DNA of 64,000 nt from Chaunax sp. Z400. Its lineage: Eukaryota; Chordata; Actinopteri; Lophiiformes; Chaunacidae. Every line of letters begins with the position of its first letter. Position 1 is the first letter of the stretch. Shown in pieces: positions 37,001 to 49,965 of this stretch. A model generated the notes under the pieces. That model was not told where the DNA came from. It made no database searches and worked only from the letters and a program-made list of their open reading frames with translations. The position numbers and the translations under genes are program-made. The stretch spans positions 7,845,459 through 7,909,458 of the forward strand of contig CM075206.1 of the NCBI GenBank assembly GCA_037577475.1. The letters run 5' to 3'.

Positions 37001-38500
37001 CCCTAGCTCAAACCCTAACCCTAACCCTAACCCTAGCTCAAACCCTAACCCTAACCCTAACCCTAACCCTAGCTCAAACCCTAACCCTAGCTCAAACCCT
37101 AACCCTAACCCTAACCCTAGCTCAAAACCCTAACCCTAACCCTAACCCTAGCTCAAACCCTAACCCTAGCTCAAACCCTAACGCTAACCCTAACCCTAGC
37201 TCAAACCCTAACCCTAACCCTAACCCTAGCTCAAACCCTAACCCTAGCTCAAACCCTAACCCTAACCCTAACCCTAACCCTAGCTCAAACCCTAACCCTA
37301 GCTCAAACCCTAACCCTAACCCTAGCTCAAACCCTAACCCTAGCTCAAACCCTAACCCTAACCCTAACCCTAACCCTAGCTCAAACCCTAACCCTAGCTC
37401 AAACCCTAACCCTAACCCTAACCCTAGCTCAAAACCCTAACCCTAACCCTAACCCTAGCTCAAACCCTAACCCTAGCTCAAACCCTAACCCTAGCTCAAA
37501 CCCTAACCCTAACCCTAACCCTAACCCTAACCCTAGCTCAAACCCTAACCCTAGCTCAAACCCTAACCCTAACCCTAACCCTAGCTCAAACCCTAACCCT
37601 AGCTCAAACCCTAACCCTAACCCTAGCTCAAACCCTAACCCTAACCCTAACCCTAGCTCACACCCTAACCCTAACCCTAGCTCAAACCCTAACCCTAACC
37701 CTAACCCTAGCTCAGACCCTAACCCTAGCTCAAACCCTAACCCTAACCCTAACCCTAGCTCAAACTCTAACCCTAACCCTAACCCTAGCTCAAAACCCTA
37801 AACCTAACCCTAACCCTAGCTCAAACCCTAACCCTAACCCTAGCTCAAACCCTAACCCTAACCCTAACCCTAGCTCAAACCCTAACCCTAACCCTAGCTC
37901 AAACCCTAACCCTAACCCTAACCCTAGCTCAAACCCTAACCCTAACCCTAGCTCAAACCCTAACCCTAACCCTAACCCTAGCTCAAACCCTAACCCTAAC
38001 CCTAACCCTAGCTCAAACCCTAACCCTAGCTCAAACCCTAACCCTAACCCTAACCCTAACCCTAGCTCAAACCCTAACCCTAGCTCAAACCCTAACCCTA
38101 ACCCTAACCCTAGCTCAAAACCCTAACCCTAACCCTAACCCTAGCTCAAACCCTAACCCTAACCCTAGCTCAAACCCTAACCCTAACCCTAACCCTAGCT
38201 CAAAACCCTAACCCTAACCCTAACCCTAGCTCAAACCCTAACCCTAACCCTAGCTCAAACCCTAACCCTAACCCTAACCCTAGCTCAAACCCTAACCCTA
38301 ACCCTAACCCTAGCTCAAACCCTAACCCTAGCTCAAACCCTAACCCTAACCCTAACCCTAGCTCAAACCCTAACCCTAGCTCAAACCCTAACCCTAACCC
38401 TAGCTCAAACCCTAACCCTAACCCTAACCCTAGCTCACACCCTAACCCTAACCCTAGCTCAAACCCTAACCCTAACCCTAACCCTAGCTCAGACCCTAAC
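34085..38500. repeat. Tandem duplication, offset 2214 bases
   Basis: All markers keep the same offset: CCGTAGCC 34108/36322 and 34655/36869, TAACTCTAACC 34171/36385, GCTCACACC 35442/37656 and 36219/38433, and CTCAAAACCCTAAACC 35575/37789. Copy 1 is about 34.08-36.29 kb and copy 2 about 36.29-38.5 kb. The offset is 369 hexamers and unchanged over some 2.1 kb, so the duplication looks recent. Within each copy GCTCACACC recurs 777 bases on, an older internal repeat. Confidence 0.85.
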
Positions 38501-40729
38501 CCTAGCTCAAACCCTAACCCTAACCCTAACCCTAGCTCAAACTCTAACCCTAACCCTAACCCTAGCTCAAAACCCTAAACCTAACCCTAACCCTAGCTCA
38601 AACCCTAACCCTAACCCTAGCTCAAACCCTAACCCTAACCCTAACCCTAGCTCAAACCCTAACCCTAACCCTAGCTCAAACCCTAACCCTAACCCTAACC
38701 CTAGCTCAAACCCTAACCCTAACCCTAGCTCAAACCCTAACCCTAACCCTAACCCTAGCTCAAACCCTAACCCTAACCCTAACCCTAGCTCAAACCCTAA
38801 CCCTAGCTCAAACCCTAACCCTAACCCTAACCCTAACCCTAGCTCAAACCCTAACCCTAGCTCAAACCCTAACCCTAACCCTAACCCTAGCTCAAAACCC
38901 TAACCCTAACCCTAGCTCAAACCCTAACCCTAACCCTAGCTCAAACCCTAACCCTAACCCTAACCCTAGCTCAAAACCCTAACCCTAACCCTAACCCTAG
39001 CTCAAACCCTAACCCTAACCCTAGCTCAAACCCTAACCCTAACCCTAACCCTAGCTCAAACCCTAACCCTAACCCTAACCCTAGCTCAAACCCTAACCCT
39101 AGCTCAAACCCTAACCCTAACCCTAACCCTAGCTCAAACCCTAACCCTAGCTCAAACCCTAACCCTAACCCTAACCCTAGCTCAAAACCCTAACCCTAAC
39201 CCTAACCCTAGCTCAAACCCTAACCCTAACCCTAGCTCAAACCCTAACCCTAACCCTAACCCTAGCTCAAAACCCTAACCCTAACCCTAACCCTAGCTCA
39301 AACCCTAACCCTAACCCTAGCTCAAACCCTAACCCTAACCCTAACCCTAGCTCAAACCCTAACCCTAGCTCAAACCCTAACGCTAACCCTAACCCTAGCT
39401 CAAACCCTAACCCTAACCCTAACCCTAGCTCAAACCCTAACCCTAGCTCAAACCCTAACCCTAACCCTAACCCTAACCCTAGCTCAAACCCTAACCCAAA
39501 CCCTAACCCTAGCTCAAACCCTAACCCTAGCTCAAACCCTAACCCTAACCCTAACCCTAACCCTAGCTCAAACCCTAACCCTAGCTCAAACCCTAACCCT
39601 AGCTCAAACCCTAACGCTAACCCTAACCCTAGCTCAAACCCTAACCCTAATCCTAACCCTAGCTCAAACCCTAACCCTAGCTCAAACCCTAACCCTAACC
39701 CTAACCCTAGCTCAAACCCTAACCCTAACCCTAACCCTAGCTCAGACCCTAACCCTAGCTCAAACCCTAACCCTAACCCTAACCCTAGCTCAAACCCTAA
39801 CCCTAACCCTAACCCTAGCTCAAAACCCTAACCCTAACCCTAACCCTAGCTCAAACCCTAACCCTAACCCTAGCTCAAACCCTAACCCTAACCCTAACCC
39901 TAGCTCAAACCCTAACCCTAACCCTAACCCTAGCTCAAACCCTAACCCTAACCCTAGCTCAAACCCTAACCCTAGCTCAAACCCTAACCGTAGCCCTAAC
40001 CCTAGTTCAAACCCTAACCCTAACCCTAACCCTAGCTCAAACCCTAACCCTAACTCTAGCTCAAACCCTAACCCTAACCCTAACCCTAGCTCAAACCCTA
40101 ACCCTAACCCTAACCCTAACCCTAACCCTAGCTCAAACCCTAACCCTAACCCTAGCTCAAACCCTAACCCTAACCCTAACCCTAGCTCAAACCCTAACCC
40201 TAACCCTAGCTCAAACCCTAACCCTAACCCTAACCCTAGCTCAAACCCTAACCCTAACCCTAACCCTAGCTCAAACCCTAACCCTAACCCTAACCCTAAC
40301 CCTAGCTCAAACCCTAACCCTAGCTCAAACCCTAACCCTAACCCTAACCCTAGCTCAAACCCTAACCCTAGCTCAAACCCTAACCCTAACCCTAGCTCAA
40401 ACCCTAACCCTAACCCTAACCCTAGCTCAAACCCTAACCCTAGCTCAAACCCTAACCCTAACCCTAGCTCAAACCCTAACCCTAACCCTAACCCTAGCTC
40501 AGACCCTAACCCTAGCTCAAACCCTAACCCTAACCCTAACCCTAGCTCAAACTCTAACCCTAACCCTAACCCTAGCTCAAACCCTAACCCTAACCCTAAC
40601 CCTAGCTCAAACCCTAACCCTAGCTCAAACCCTAACCCTAACCCTAACCCTAACCCTAGCTCAAACCCTAACCCTAGCTCAAACCCTAACCCTAACCCTA
40701 ACCCTAGCTCAAAACCCTAACCCTAACCC

Positions 40730-42900
40730 TAGCTCAAACCCTAACCCTAACCCTAGCTCAAACCCTAACCCTAACCGAAACCCTAGCTCAAACCCTAACC
40801 CTAACCCTAGCTCAAACCCTAACCCTAACCCTAGCTCAAACCCTAACCCTAACCCTAACCCTAACCCTAGCTCAAACCCTAACCCTAACCCTAGCTCAAA
40901 TCCTAACCCTAACCCTAACCCTAGCTCAAACCCTAACCCTAACCCTAACCCTAGCTCAAACCCTAACCCTAACCCTAGCTCAAACCCTAACCCTAACCCT
41001 AACCCTAGCTCAAACCCTAACCCTAACCCTAGCTCAAACCCTAACCCTAACCCTAACCCTAGCTCAAACCCTAACCCTAACCCTAGCTCAAACCCTAACC
41101 CTAGCTCAAACCCTAACCCTAACCCTAACCCTAGCTCAAACCCTAACCCTAACCCTAACCCTAGCTCAAACCCTAACCCTAACCCTAGCTCAAACCCTAA
41201 CCCTAACCCTAACCCTAACCCTAGCTCAAACCCTAACCCTAGCTCAAACCCTAACCCTAACCCTAACCCTAGCTCAAACCCTAACCCTAACCCTAGCTCA
41301 AACCCTGACCCTAACCCAAACCCTAGCTCAAACCCTAACCCTAACCCTAGCTCAAACCCTAACCCTAACCCTAGCTCAAACCCTAACCCTAACCCTAGCT
41401 CAAACCCTAACCCTAACCCTAGCTCAAACCCTAACCCTAGCTCAAACCCTAACCCTAACCCTAACCCTAGCTCAAACCCTAACCCTAACCCTAACCCTAG
41501 CTCAAACCCTAACCCTAGCTCAAACCCTAACCCTAACCCTAACCCTAGCTCAAAACCCTAACCCTAACCCTAACCCTAGCTCAAACCCTAACCCTAGCTC
41601 AAACCCTAACCCTAACCCTAACCCTAGCTCAAACCCTAACCCTAGCTCAAACCCTAACCCTAACCCTAGCTCAAACCCTAACCCTAACCCTAACCCTAGC
41701 TCAGACCCTAACCCTAGCTCAAACCCTAAGCCTAACCCTAACCCTAGCTCAAACCCTAACCCTAACCCTAGCTCAAACCCTAACCCTAGCTCAAACCCTA
41801 ACCCTAACCCTAACCCTAGCTCAAACCCTAACCCTAACCCTAACCCTAGCTCAGACCCTAACCCTAGCTCAAACCCTAACCCTAACCCTAACCCTAGCTC
41901 AAACCCTAACCCTAACCCTAACCCTAGCTCAAACTCTAACCCTAACCCTAACCCTAGCTCAAAACCCTAACCCTAACCCTAGCTCAAACCCTAACCCTAA
42001 CCCTAGCTCAAACCCTAACCCTAACCCAAACCCTAGCTCAAACCCTAACCCTAACCCTAGCTCAAACCCTAACCCTAACCCTAGCTCAAACCCTAACCCT
42101 AACCCTAACCCTAACCCTAGCTCAAACCCTAACCCTAACCCTAGCTCAAACCCTAACCCTAACCCTAACCCTAGCTCAAACCCTAACCCTAACCCTAGCT
42201 CAAACCCTAACCCTAACCCTAACCCTAGCTCAAACCCTAACCCTAACCCTAGCTCAAACCCTAACCCTAGCTCAAACCCTAACCCTAACCCTAACCCTAG
42301 CTCAAACCCTAACCCTAACCCTAACCCTAGCTCAAACCCTAACCCTAGCTCAAACCCTAACCCTAACCCTAACCCTAGCTCAAAACCCTAACCCTAACCC
42401 TAACCCTAGCTCAAACCCTAACCCTAGCTCAAACCCTAACCCTAACCCTAACCCTAGCTCAAACCCTAACCCTAGCTCAAACCCTAACCCTAACCCTAGC
42501 TCAAACCCTAACCCTAACCCTAACCCTAGCTCAGACCCTAACCCTAGCTCAAACCCTAACCCTAACCCTAACCCTAGCTCAAAACCCTAACCCTAACCCT
42601 AACCCTAGCTCAAACCCTAACCCTAACCCTAGCTCAAACCCTAACCCTAACCCTAGCTCAAACCCTAACCCTAACCCTAGCTCAAACCCTAACCCTAACC
42701 CAAACCCTAGCTCAAACCCTAACCCTAACCCTAGCTCAAACCCTAACCCTAACCCTAGCTCAAACTCTAACCCTAACCCTAACCCTAGCTCAAAACCCTA
42801 ACCCTAAACCTAGCTCAAACCCTAACCCTAACCCTAGCTCAAACCCTAACCCTAACCCAAACCCTAGCTCAAACCCTAACCCTAACCCTAGCTTAAACCC
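40730..42900. repeat. Array stretch with ACCCAAACCCTAGC variants
   Basis: A CCGAAACC form at about 40777, and CCCAAACCCTAGCTC at about 41316, 42028, 42700 and 42857, lie in similar surroundings, each followed by three-hexamer blocks. The spacings differ, so this is a family of related units rather than a clean tandem. CTCAGACC and CTCAAACTCTAA variants are interleaved. Confidence 0.55.
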
Positions 42901-43659
42901 TAACCCTAACCCTAGCTCAAACCCTAACCCTAACCCTAACCCTAACCCTAGCTCAAACCCTAACCCTAGCTCAAACCCTAACCCTAACCCTAACCCTAGC
43001 TCAAAACCCTAACCCTAACCCTAACCCTAGCTCAAACCCTAACCCTAACCCTAACCCTAGCTCAAACCCTAACCCTAGCTCAAACCCTTACCCTAACCCT
43101 AGCCCTAGCTCAAACCCTAACCCTAACCCTAACCCTAGCTCAGACCCTAACCCTAGCTCAAACCCTAACCCTAACCCTAACCCTAGCTCAAACTCTAACC
43201 CTAACCCTAACCCTAGCTCAAAACCCTAACCCTAACCCTAACCCTAGCTCAAACCCTAACCCTAACCCTAGCTCAAACCCTAACCCTAACCCTATCTCAA
43301 ACCCTAACCCTAACCCTAGCTCAAACCCTAACCCTAACCCTAACCCTAGCTCAAACCCTAACCCTAACCCTAACCCTAGCTCAAACCCTAACCCTAGCTC
43401 AAACCCTAACCCTAACCCTAACCCTAACCCTAGCTCAAACCCTAACCCTAGCTCAAACCCTAACCCTAACCCTAACCCTAGCTCAAAACCCTAACCCTAA
43501 CCCTAACCCTAGCTCAAACCCTAACCCTAACCCTAGCTCAAACCCTAACCCTAACCCTAACCCTAGCTCAAACCCTAACCCTAACCCTAACCCTAACCCT
43601 CGCTCAAAACCCTAACCCTAACCCTAACCCTAACCCTAGCTCAAACCCTAACCCTAGCT

Positions 43660-44460
43660 CAAACCCTAACCCTAACCCTAACCCTAGTTCAAACCCTAAC
43701 CCTAACCCTAACCCTAACCCTAGCTCAAAACCCTAACCCTAACCCTAACCCTAGCTCAAACCCTAACCCTAGCTCAAACCCTAAACCTAACCCTAACCCT
43801 AGCTCAAACCCTAACCCTAATTCTAGCTCAAACCCTAACCCTAACCCTAACCCTAGCTCAAACCCTAACCCTAACCCTAACCCTAACCCTAACCCTAGCT
43901 CAAACCCTAACCCTAACCCTAGCTCAAACCCTAACCCTAACCCTAACCCTAGCTCAAACCCTAACCCTAACCCTAGCTCAAACCCTAACCCTAACCCTAA
44001 CCCTAGCTCAAACCCTAACCCTAACCCTAACCCTAGCTCAAACCCTAACCCTAACCCTAACCCTAGCTCAAAACCCTAACCCTAACCCTAACCCTAGCTC
44101 AAACCCTAACCCTAACCCTAGCTCAAACCCTAACCCTAGCTCAAACCCTAACCCTAACCCTAACCCTAGCTCAAACCCTAACCCTAACCCTAACCCTAGC
44201 TCAAACCCTAACCCTAACCCTAACCCTAGCTCAAACCCTAACCCTAACCCTAGCTCAAACCCTAACCCTAGCTCAAACCCTAACCCTAACCCTAACCCTA
44301 GTTCAAACCCTAACCCTAACCCTAACCCTAACCCTAACCCTAGCTCAAAACCCTAACCCTAACCCTAACCCTAGCTCAAACCCTAACCCTAGCTCAAACC
44401 CTAAACCTAACCCTAACCCTAGCTCAAACCCTAACCCTAATTCTAGCTCAAACCCTAACC
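43660..44460. repeat. Duplicated AATTCTAGCTC segment, offset 614-620 bases
   Basis: AGTTCAAA followed by a long hexamer run (GTTC at 43687 and 44301), then CTCAAAACCC, CCCTAAACC and CTAATTCTAGCTC (43817 and 44437). The 6-base change in offset is one extra CCCTAA in the second run. Further copies of CTAATTCTAGCTC are at 46136 and 53511, with GTTC at 46000 and 53381. Confidence 0.75.
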
Positions 44461-45627
44461 CTAACCCTAACCCTAGCTCAAACCCTAACCCTAACCCTAA
44501 CCCTAGCTCAAACCCTAACCCTAACCCTAACCCTAGCTCAGACCCTAACCCTAGCTCAAACCCTAACCCTAACCCTAACCCTAGCTCAAACTCTAACCCT
44601 AACCCTAACCCTAGCTCAAAACCCTAACCCTAACCCTAGCTCAAACCCTAACCCTAACCCTAGCTCAAACCCTAACCCTAACCCTAACCCTAGCTCAAAC
44701 CCTAACCCTAACCCTAGCTCAAACCCTAACCCTAACCCTAACCCTAGCTCAAACCCTAACCCTAACCCTAACCCTAGCTCAAACCCTAACCCTAGCTCAA
44801 ACCCTAACCCTAACCCTAACCCTAGCTCAAAACCCTAACCCTAACCCTAACCCTAGCTCAAACCCTAACCCTAACCCTAACCCTAGCTCAGACCCTAACC
44901 CTAGCTCAAACCCTAACCCTAACCCTAGCTCAAACCCTAACCCTAACCCTAACCCTAGCTCAAAACCCTAACCCTAACCCTAGCTCAAACCCTAACCCTA
45001 ACCCTAGCTCAAACCCTAACCCTAACCCTAACCCAAGCTCAAACCCTAACCCTAACCCTAACCCTAGCTCAAACCCTAACCCTAACCCTAGCTCAAACCC
45101 TAACCCTAGCTCAAACCCTAACCCTAACCCTAACCCTAGTTCAAACCCTAACCCTAACCCTAACCCTAACCCTAGCTCAAACCCTAACCCTAACCCTAAC
45201 CCTAGCTCAAACCCTAACCCTAACCCTAGCTCAAACCCTAACCCTAACCCTAACCCTAGCTCAAACCCTAACCCTAACCCTAACCCTAGCTCAAACCCTA
45301 ACCCTAACTCTAACCCTAACCCTAGCTCAAAACCCTAACCCTAACCCTAACCCTAGCTCAAACCCTAACCCTAACCCTAGCTCAAACCCTAACCCTAGCT
45401 CAAACCCTAACCCTAACCCTAACCCTAGCTCAAACCCTAACCCTAACCCTAACCCTAACCCTAGCTCAAAACCCTAACCCTAACCCTAACCCTAGCTCAA
45501 ACCCTAACCCTAACCCTAGCTCAAACCCTAACCCTAACCCTAACCCTAGCTCAAACCCTAACCCTAGCTCAAACCCTAACCCTAACCCTAACCCTAGCTC
45601 AAACCCTAACCCTAACCCTAACCCTAG

Positions 45628-46985
45628 CTCAGACCCTAACCCTAACCCTAGCTCAAACCCTAACCCTAACCCTAACCCTAGCTCAAACCCTAACCCTAAC
45701 CCTAACCCTAGCTCAAACCCTAACCCTAACCCTAACCCTAGCTCAAACCCTAACCCTAACCCTAACCCTAGCTCAGACCCTAACCCTAGCTCAAACCCTA
45801 ACCCTAACCCTAACCCTAGCTCAAACTCTAACCCTAACCCTAACCCTAGCTCAAAACCCTAACCCTAACCCTAGCTCAAACCCTAACCCTAACCCTAGCT
45901 CAAACCCTAACCCTAACCCTAACCCTAGCTCAAACCCTAACCCTAACCCTAGCTCAAACCCTAACCCTAGCTCAAACCCTAACCCTAACCCTAACCCTAG
46001 TTCAAACCCTAACCCTAACCCTAACCCTAACCCTAACCCTAGCTCAAAACCCTAACCCTAACCCTAACCCTAGCTCAAACCCTAACCCTAGCTCAAACCC
46101 TAAACCTAACCCTAACCCTAGCTCAAACCCTAACCCTAATTCTAGCTCAAACCCTAACCCTAACCCTAACCCTAGCTCAAACCCTAACCCTAACCCTAAC
46201 CCTAACCCTAACCCTAACCCTAGCTCAAACCCTAACCCTAACCCTAGCTCAAACCCTAACCCTAACCCTAACCCTAGCTCAAACCCTAACCCTAGCTCAA
46301 ACCCTAACCCTAACCCTAGCTCAAACCCTAATCCTAACCCTAACCCTAGCTCAAACCCTAACCCTAACCCTAACCCTAGCTCAAACCCTAACCCTAACCC
46401 TAACCCTAGCTCAAAACCTAACCCTAGCTCAAACCCTAACCCTAACCTTAACCCTAGTTCAAACCCTAACCCTAACCCTAGCTCAAACCCTAACCCTAAC
46501 CCTAGCTCAAACCCTAACCCTAGCTCAAACCCTAACCCTAACCCTAGCTCAAACCCTAACCCTAACCCTAACCTTAGCTCAAACCCTAACCCTAACCCTA
46601 GCTCAAATCCTAACCCTAACCCTAACCCTAGCTCAAACCCTAACCCTAGCTCAAACCCTAACCCTAACCCTAGTTCAAACCCTAACCTTAACCCTAGCTC
46701 AAACCCTAACCCTAACCCTAGCTCAAACCCTAACCTTAACCCTAACCCTAGCTCAAACCCTAACCCTAACCCTAGCTCAAACCCTAACCCTAACCCTAAC
46801 CCTAGCTCAAACCCTAACCCTAACCCTAGCTCAAACCCTAACCCTAACCCTAACCCTAGCTCAAACCCTAACCCTAACCCTAGCTCAAACCCTAACCCTA
46901 ACCCTAGCTCAAACCCTAACCCTAACCCTAACCCTAGCTCAAACCCTAACCCTAACCCTAGCTCAAACCCTAACCCTAACCCTAA
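45628..46985. repeat. Domain C, copy 1
   Basis: Two CTCAGACC (45628, 45772) and CTCAAACTCTAA (45820) recur at 53081, 53225 and 53273, offset 7453. CTAATTCTAGCTC (46136) pairs with 53511, and TAATCC (about 46329) with about 53699, offset about 7370. The right half (CAAAACCTAACC near 46412, CCTTAACCC, CCTTAGCTC, CTCAAATCC) also occurs at 51271-52240, offset 4950. Confidence 0.75.
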
Positions 46986-47059
46986 CCCTAGCTCAAACCC
47001 TAACCCTAACCCTAGCTCAAACCCTAACCCTAACCCTAACCCTAGTTCAAACCCTAACC

Positions 47060-48020
47060 CTAACCCTAGCTCAAACCCTAACCTAGCTCAAACCCTAACC
47101 CTAACCCTAACCCTAACCCTAACCTAGCTCAAACCCTAACCCTAACCTAGCTCAAACCCTAACCCTAACCCTAGCTCAAACCCTAACCCTAACCCTAGCT
47201 CAAACCCTAACCCTAACCCTAACCCTGGCTCAAACCCTAACCCTAACCCTAGCTCAAACCCTAACCCTAGCTCAAACCCTAACCCTAACCCTAACCCTAG
47301 CTCAAACCCTAACCCTAACCCTAACCCTAGCTCAAACCCTAACCCTAGCTCAAACCCTAACCCTAACCCTAGCTCAAAACCCTAACCCTAACCCTAACCC
47401 TAGCTCAAACCCTAACCCTAACCCTAGCTCAAACCCTAACCCTAACCCTAACCCTAGCTCAAACCCTAACCCTAACCCTAGCTCAAACCCTAACCCTAAC
47501 CCTAGCTCAAACCCTAACCCTAACCCTAACCCTAGCTCAAACCCTAACCCTAGCTCAAACCCTAACCCTAACCCTAACCCTAGCTCAAACCCTAACCCTA
47601 GCTCAAACCCTAAGCCTAACCCTAACCCTAGCTCAAACCCTAACCCTAACCCTAACCCTAGCTCAAACCCTAACCCTAGCTCAAACCCTAACCCTAACCC
47701 TAACCCTAGCTCAAAACCCTAACCCTAACCCTAGCTCAAACCCTAACCCTAACCCTAGCTCAAACCCTAACCCTAACCCTAACCCTAGCTCAAACCCTAA
47801 CCCTAGCTAAAACCCTAACCCTAACCCTAACCCTAGCTCAAACCCTAACCCTAGCTCAAACCCTAACCCTAACCCTGACCCTAACCCTAGCTCAAACCCT
47901 AACCCTAACCCTAGCTCAAATCCTAACCCTAACCCTAACCCTAGCTCAAACCCTAACCTAGCTCAAACCCTAACCCTAACCCTAGCTCAAACCCTAACCT
48001 AGCTCAAACCCTAACCCTAA
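47060..48020. repeat. CCTAACCTAGCTC (one-C-deleted) variant stretch
   Basis: CCCTAACCTAGCTC, which lacks one C of the closing CCCTAG, occurs near 47080, 47120, 47145, 47955 and 47995. Clusters recur at 52210-52440, 54630, 55157-55180, 55830 and at the window end (63928, 63970). Each deletion shifts the 6-base register by one and closes the long - strand frames. I saw few elsewhere, apart from the gap-proximal region. Confidence 0.7.
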
Positions 48021-48230
48021 CCCTAGCTCAAACCCTAACCCTAACCCTAACCCTAGCTCAAACCCTAACCCTAACCCTAACCCTGGCTCAAACCCTAACC
48101 CTAACCCTAGCTCAAACCCTAACCCTAACCCTAACCCTAGCTCAAACCCTAACCCTAACCCTAACCCTAGCTCAAACCCTAACCCTAACCCTAACCCTAG
48201 CTCAAACCCTAACCCTAACCCTAGCTCAAA

Positions 48231-49020
48231 CCTTAACCCTAACCCTAACCCTAACCCTAACCCTAGCTCAAAACCTAACCCTAGCTCAAACCCTAACCCT
48301 AACCCTAGTTCAAACCCTAACCCTAACCCTAGCTCAAACCCTAACCCTAACCCTAGCTCAAACCCTAACCCTAACCCTAACCCTGGCTCAAACCCTAACC
48401 CTAACCCTAGCTCAAACCCTAACCCTAACCCTAACCCTAGCTCAAAACCCTAACCCTAACCCTAACCCTAGCTCAAACCCTAACCCTAACCCTAACCCTA
48501 GCTCAAACCCTAACCCTAACCCTAACCCTAGCTCAAACCCTAACCCTAGCTCAAACCCTAACCCTAGCTCAAACCCTAACCCTAACCCTAGCTCAAACCC
48601 TAACCCTAACCCTAACCCTAGCTCAAACCCTAACCCTAGCTCAAACCCTAACCCTAACCCTAACCCTAGCTCAAACCCTAACCCTAGCTCAAACCCTAAC
48701 CCTAACCCTAGCTCAAACCCTAACCCTAACCCTAACCCTAGCTCAAACCCTAACCCTAGCTCAAACCCTAACCCTAACCCTAACCCTAGCTCAAACCCTA
48801 ACCCCTAACCCTAACCCTAGCTCAAACCCTAACCCTAGCTCAAACCCTAACCCTAGCTCAAACCCTAACCCTAACCCTAGCTCAAACCCTAACCCTAACC
48901 CTAACCCTAGCTCAAACCCTAACCCTAACCCTAGCTCAAACCTTAACCCTAACCCTAACCCTAACCCTAACCCTAGCTCAAAACCTAACCCTAGCTCAAA
49001 CCCTAACCCTAACCCTAGTT
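48231..49020. repeat. CCTTAA–CTCAAAACCTAACC cassettes, 710 bases apart
   Basis: CTCAAACCTTAACCC, a long hexamer run, CTCAAAACCTAACC and then AGTTCAAA form a cassette at 48231 and 48941. Further copies start at 56066, 58245 and 59950. The hexamer run inside the cassette differs by one CCCTAA between 58245 and 59950, a direct view of unit-length change in otherwise matching copies. Confidence 0.75.
48541..48780. repeat. Exact 120-base tandem repeat, two copies
   Basis: 48541-48660 and 48661-48780 are identical by eye. The unit is 20 hexamers with a cyclic block order of 2, 3, 4, 2 and 4 CCCTAR hexamers, each followed by CTCAAA. The same block order is repeated at 49261-49500. Confidence 0.85.
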
Positions 49021-49260
49021 CAAACCCTAACCCTAACCCTAGCTCAAACCCTAACCCTAACCCTAGCTCAAACCCTAACCCTAACCCTAACCCTGGCTCA
49101 AACCCTAACCCTAACCCTAGCTCAAACCCTAACCCTAACCCTAACCCTAGCTCAAACCCTAACCCTAACCCTAACCCTAGCTCAAACCCTAACCCTAACC
49201 CTAACCCTAGCTCAAACCCTAACCCTAACCCTAACCCTAGCTCAAACCCTAACCCTAGCT

Positions 49261-49500
49261 CAAACCCTAACCCTAGCTCAAACCCTAACCCTAACCCTAG
49301 CTCAAACCCTAACCCTAACCCTAACCCTAGCTCAAACCCTAACCCTAGCTCAAACCCTAACCCTAACCCTAACCCTAGCTCAAACCCTAACCCTAGCTCA
49401 AACCCTAACCCTAACCCTAGCTCAAACCCTAACCCTAACCCTAACCCTAGCTCAAACCCTAACCCTAGCTCAAACCCTAACCCTAACCCTAACCCTAGCT
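49261..49500. repeat. Exact 120-base tandem repeat, second site
   Basis: 49261-49380 and 49381-49500 are identical by eye. It uses the same five-block 120-base unit as 48541-48780, about 720 bases downstream, close to the 710-base offset of the flanking CCTTAA cassettes. Probably both sites belong to one duplicated segment. Confidence 0.85.
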
Positions 49501-49860
49501 CAAACCCTAACCCTAACCCTAACCCTAGCTCAAACCCTAACCCTAGCTCAAACCCTAACCCTAACCCTAACCCTAGCTCAAACCCTAACCCTAGCTCAAA
49601 CCCTAACCCTAACCCTAGCTCAAACCCTAATCCTAACCCTAACCCTAGCTCAAACCCTAACCCTAACCCTAACCCTAGCTCAAACCCTAACCCTAACCCT
49701 AACCCTAGCTCAAAACCTAACCCTAGCTCAAACCCTAACCCTAACCCTAACCCTAGTTCAAACCCTAACCCTAACCCTAGCTCAAACCCTAACCCTAACC
49801 CTAGCTCAAACCCTAACCCTAGCTCAAACCCTAACCCTAACCCTAGCTCAAACCCTAACC

Positions 49861-49965
49861 CTAGAACCCCCTATCACTCAAACCCTAGCTCAAACCCTAA
49901 CCCTAGCTCAAACCTAACCCCTAACCCTGACCCTAACCTAGAACCTAACCTAGCTCAAACCCTAA
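49861..49965. repeat. Most degenerate patch of the array
   Basis: Telomeric register is lost over about 100 bases: CTAGAACCCCCTATCACTC (49861-49879), a one-hexamer block (CCCTAGCTC near 49883), AACCTAACCCCTAACCCTGACC (49911-49932 region) and CTAGAACCTAACCTAGCTC just before 49965. It directly precedes the first copy of domain D. It could be a recombination scar or an older relic; I see no similarity to a known element. Confidence 0.7.

Larger units (their letters stand above)
20618..40010. repeat. CCGTAGCC–AGTTCAAA cassette, 12 dispersed copies
   Basis: CCGTAGCCCTAACCC followed by AGTTCAAA starts at 20618, 21298, 23303, 26953, 27627, 30621, 31361, 34108, 34655, 36322, 36869 and 39988. Left of the gap CCGTAG is followed by CTCAAA instead, so this context is specific to the right segment. 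Several copies are in pairs (680, 674, 740 and twice 547 bases apart), showing nested tandem duplication. Each copy adds a CpG. Confidence 0.85.
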
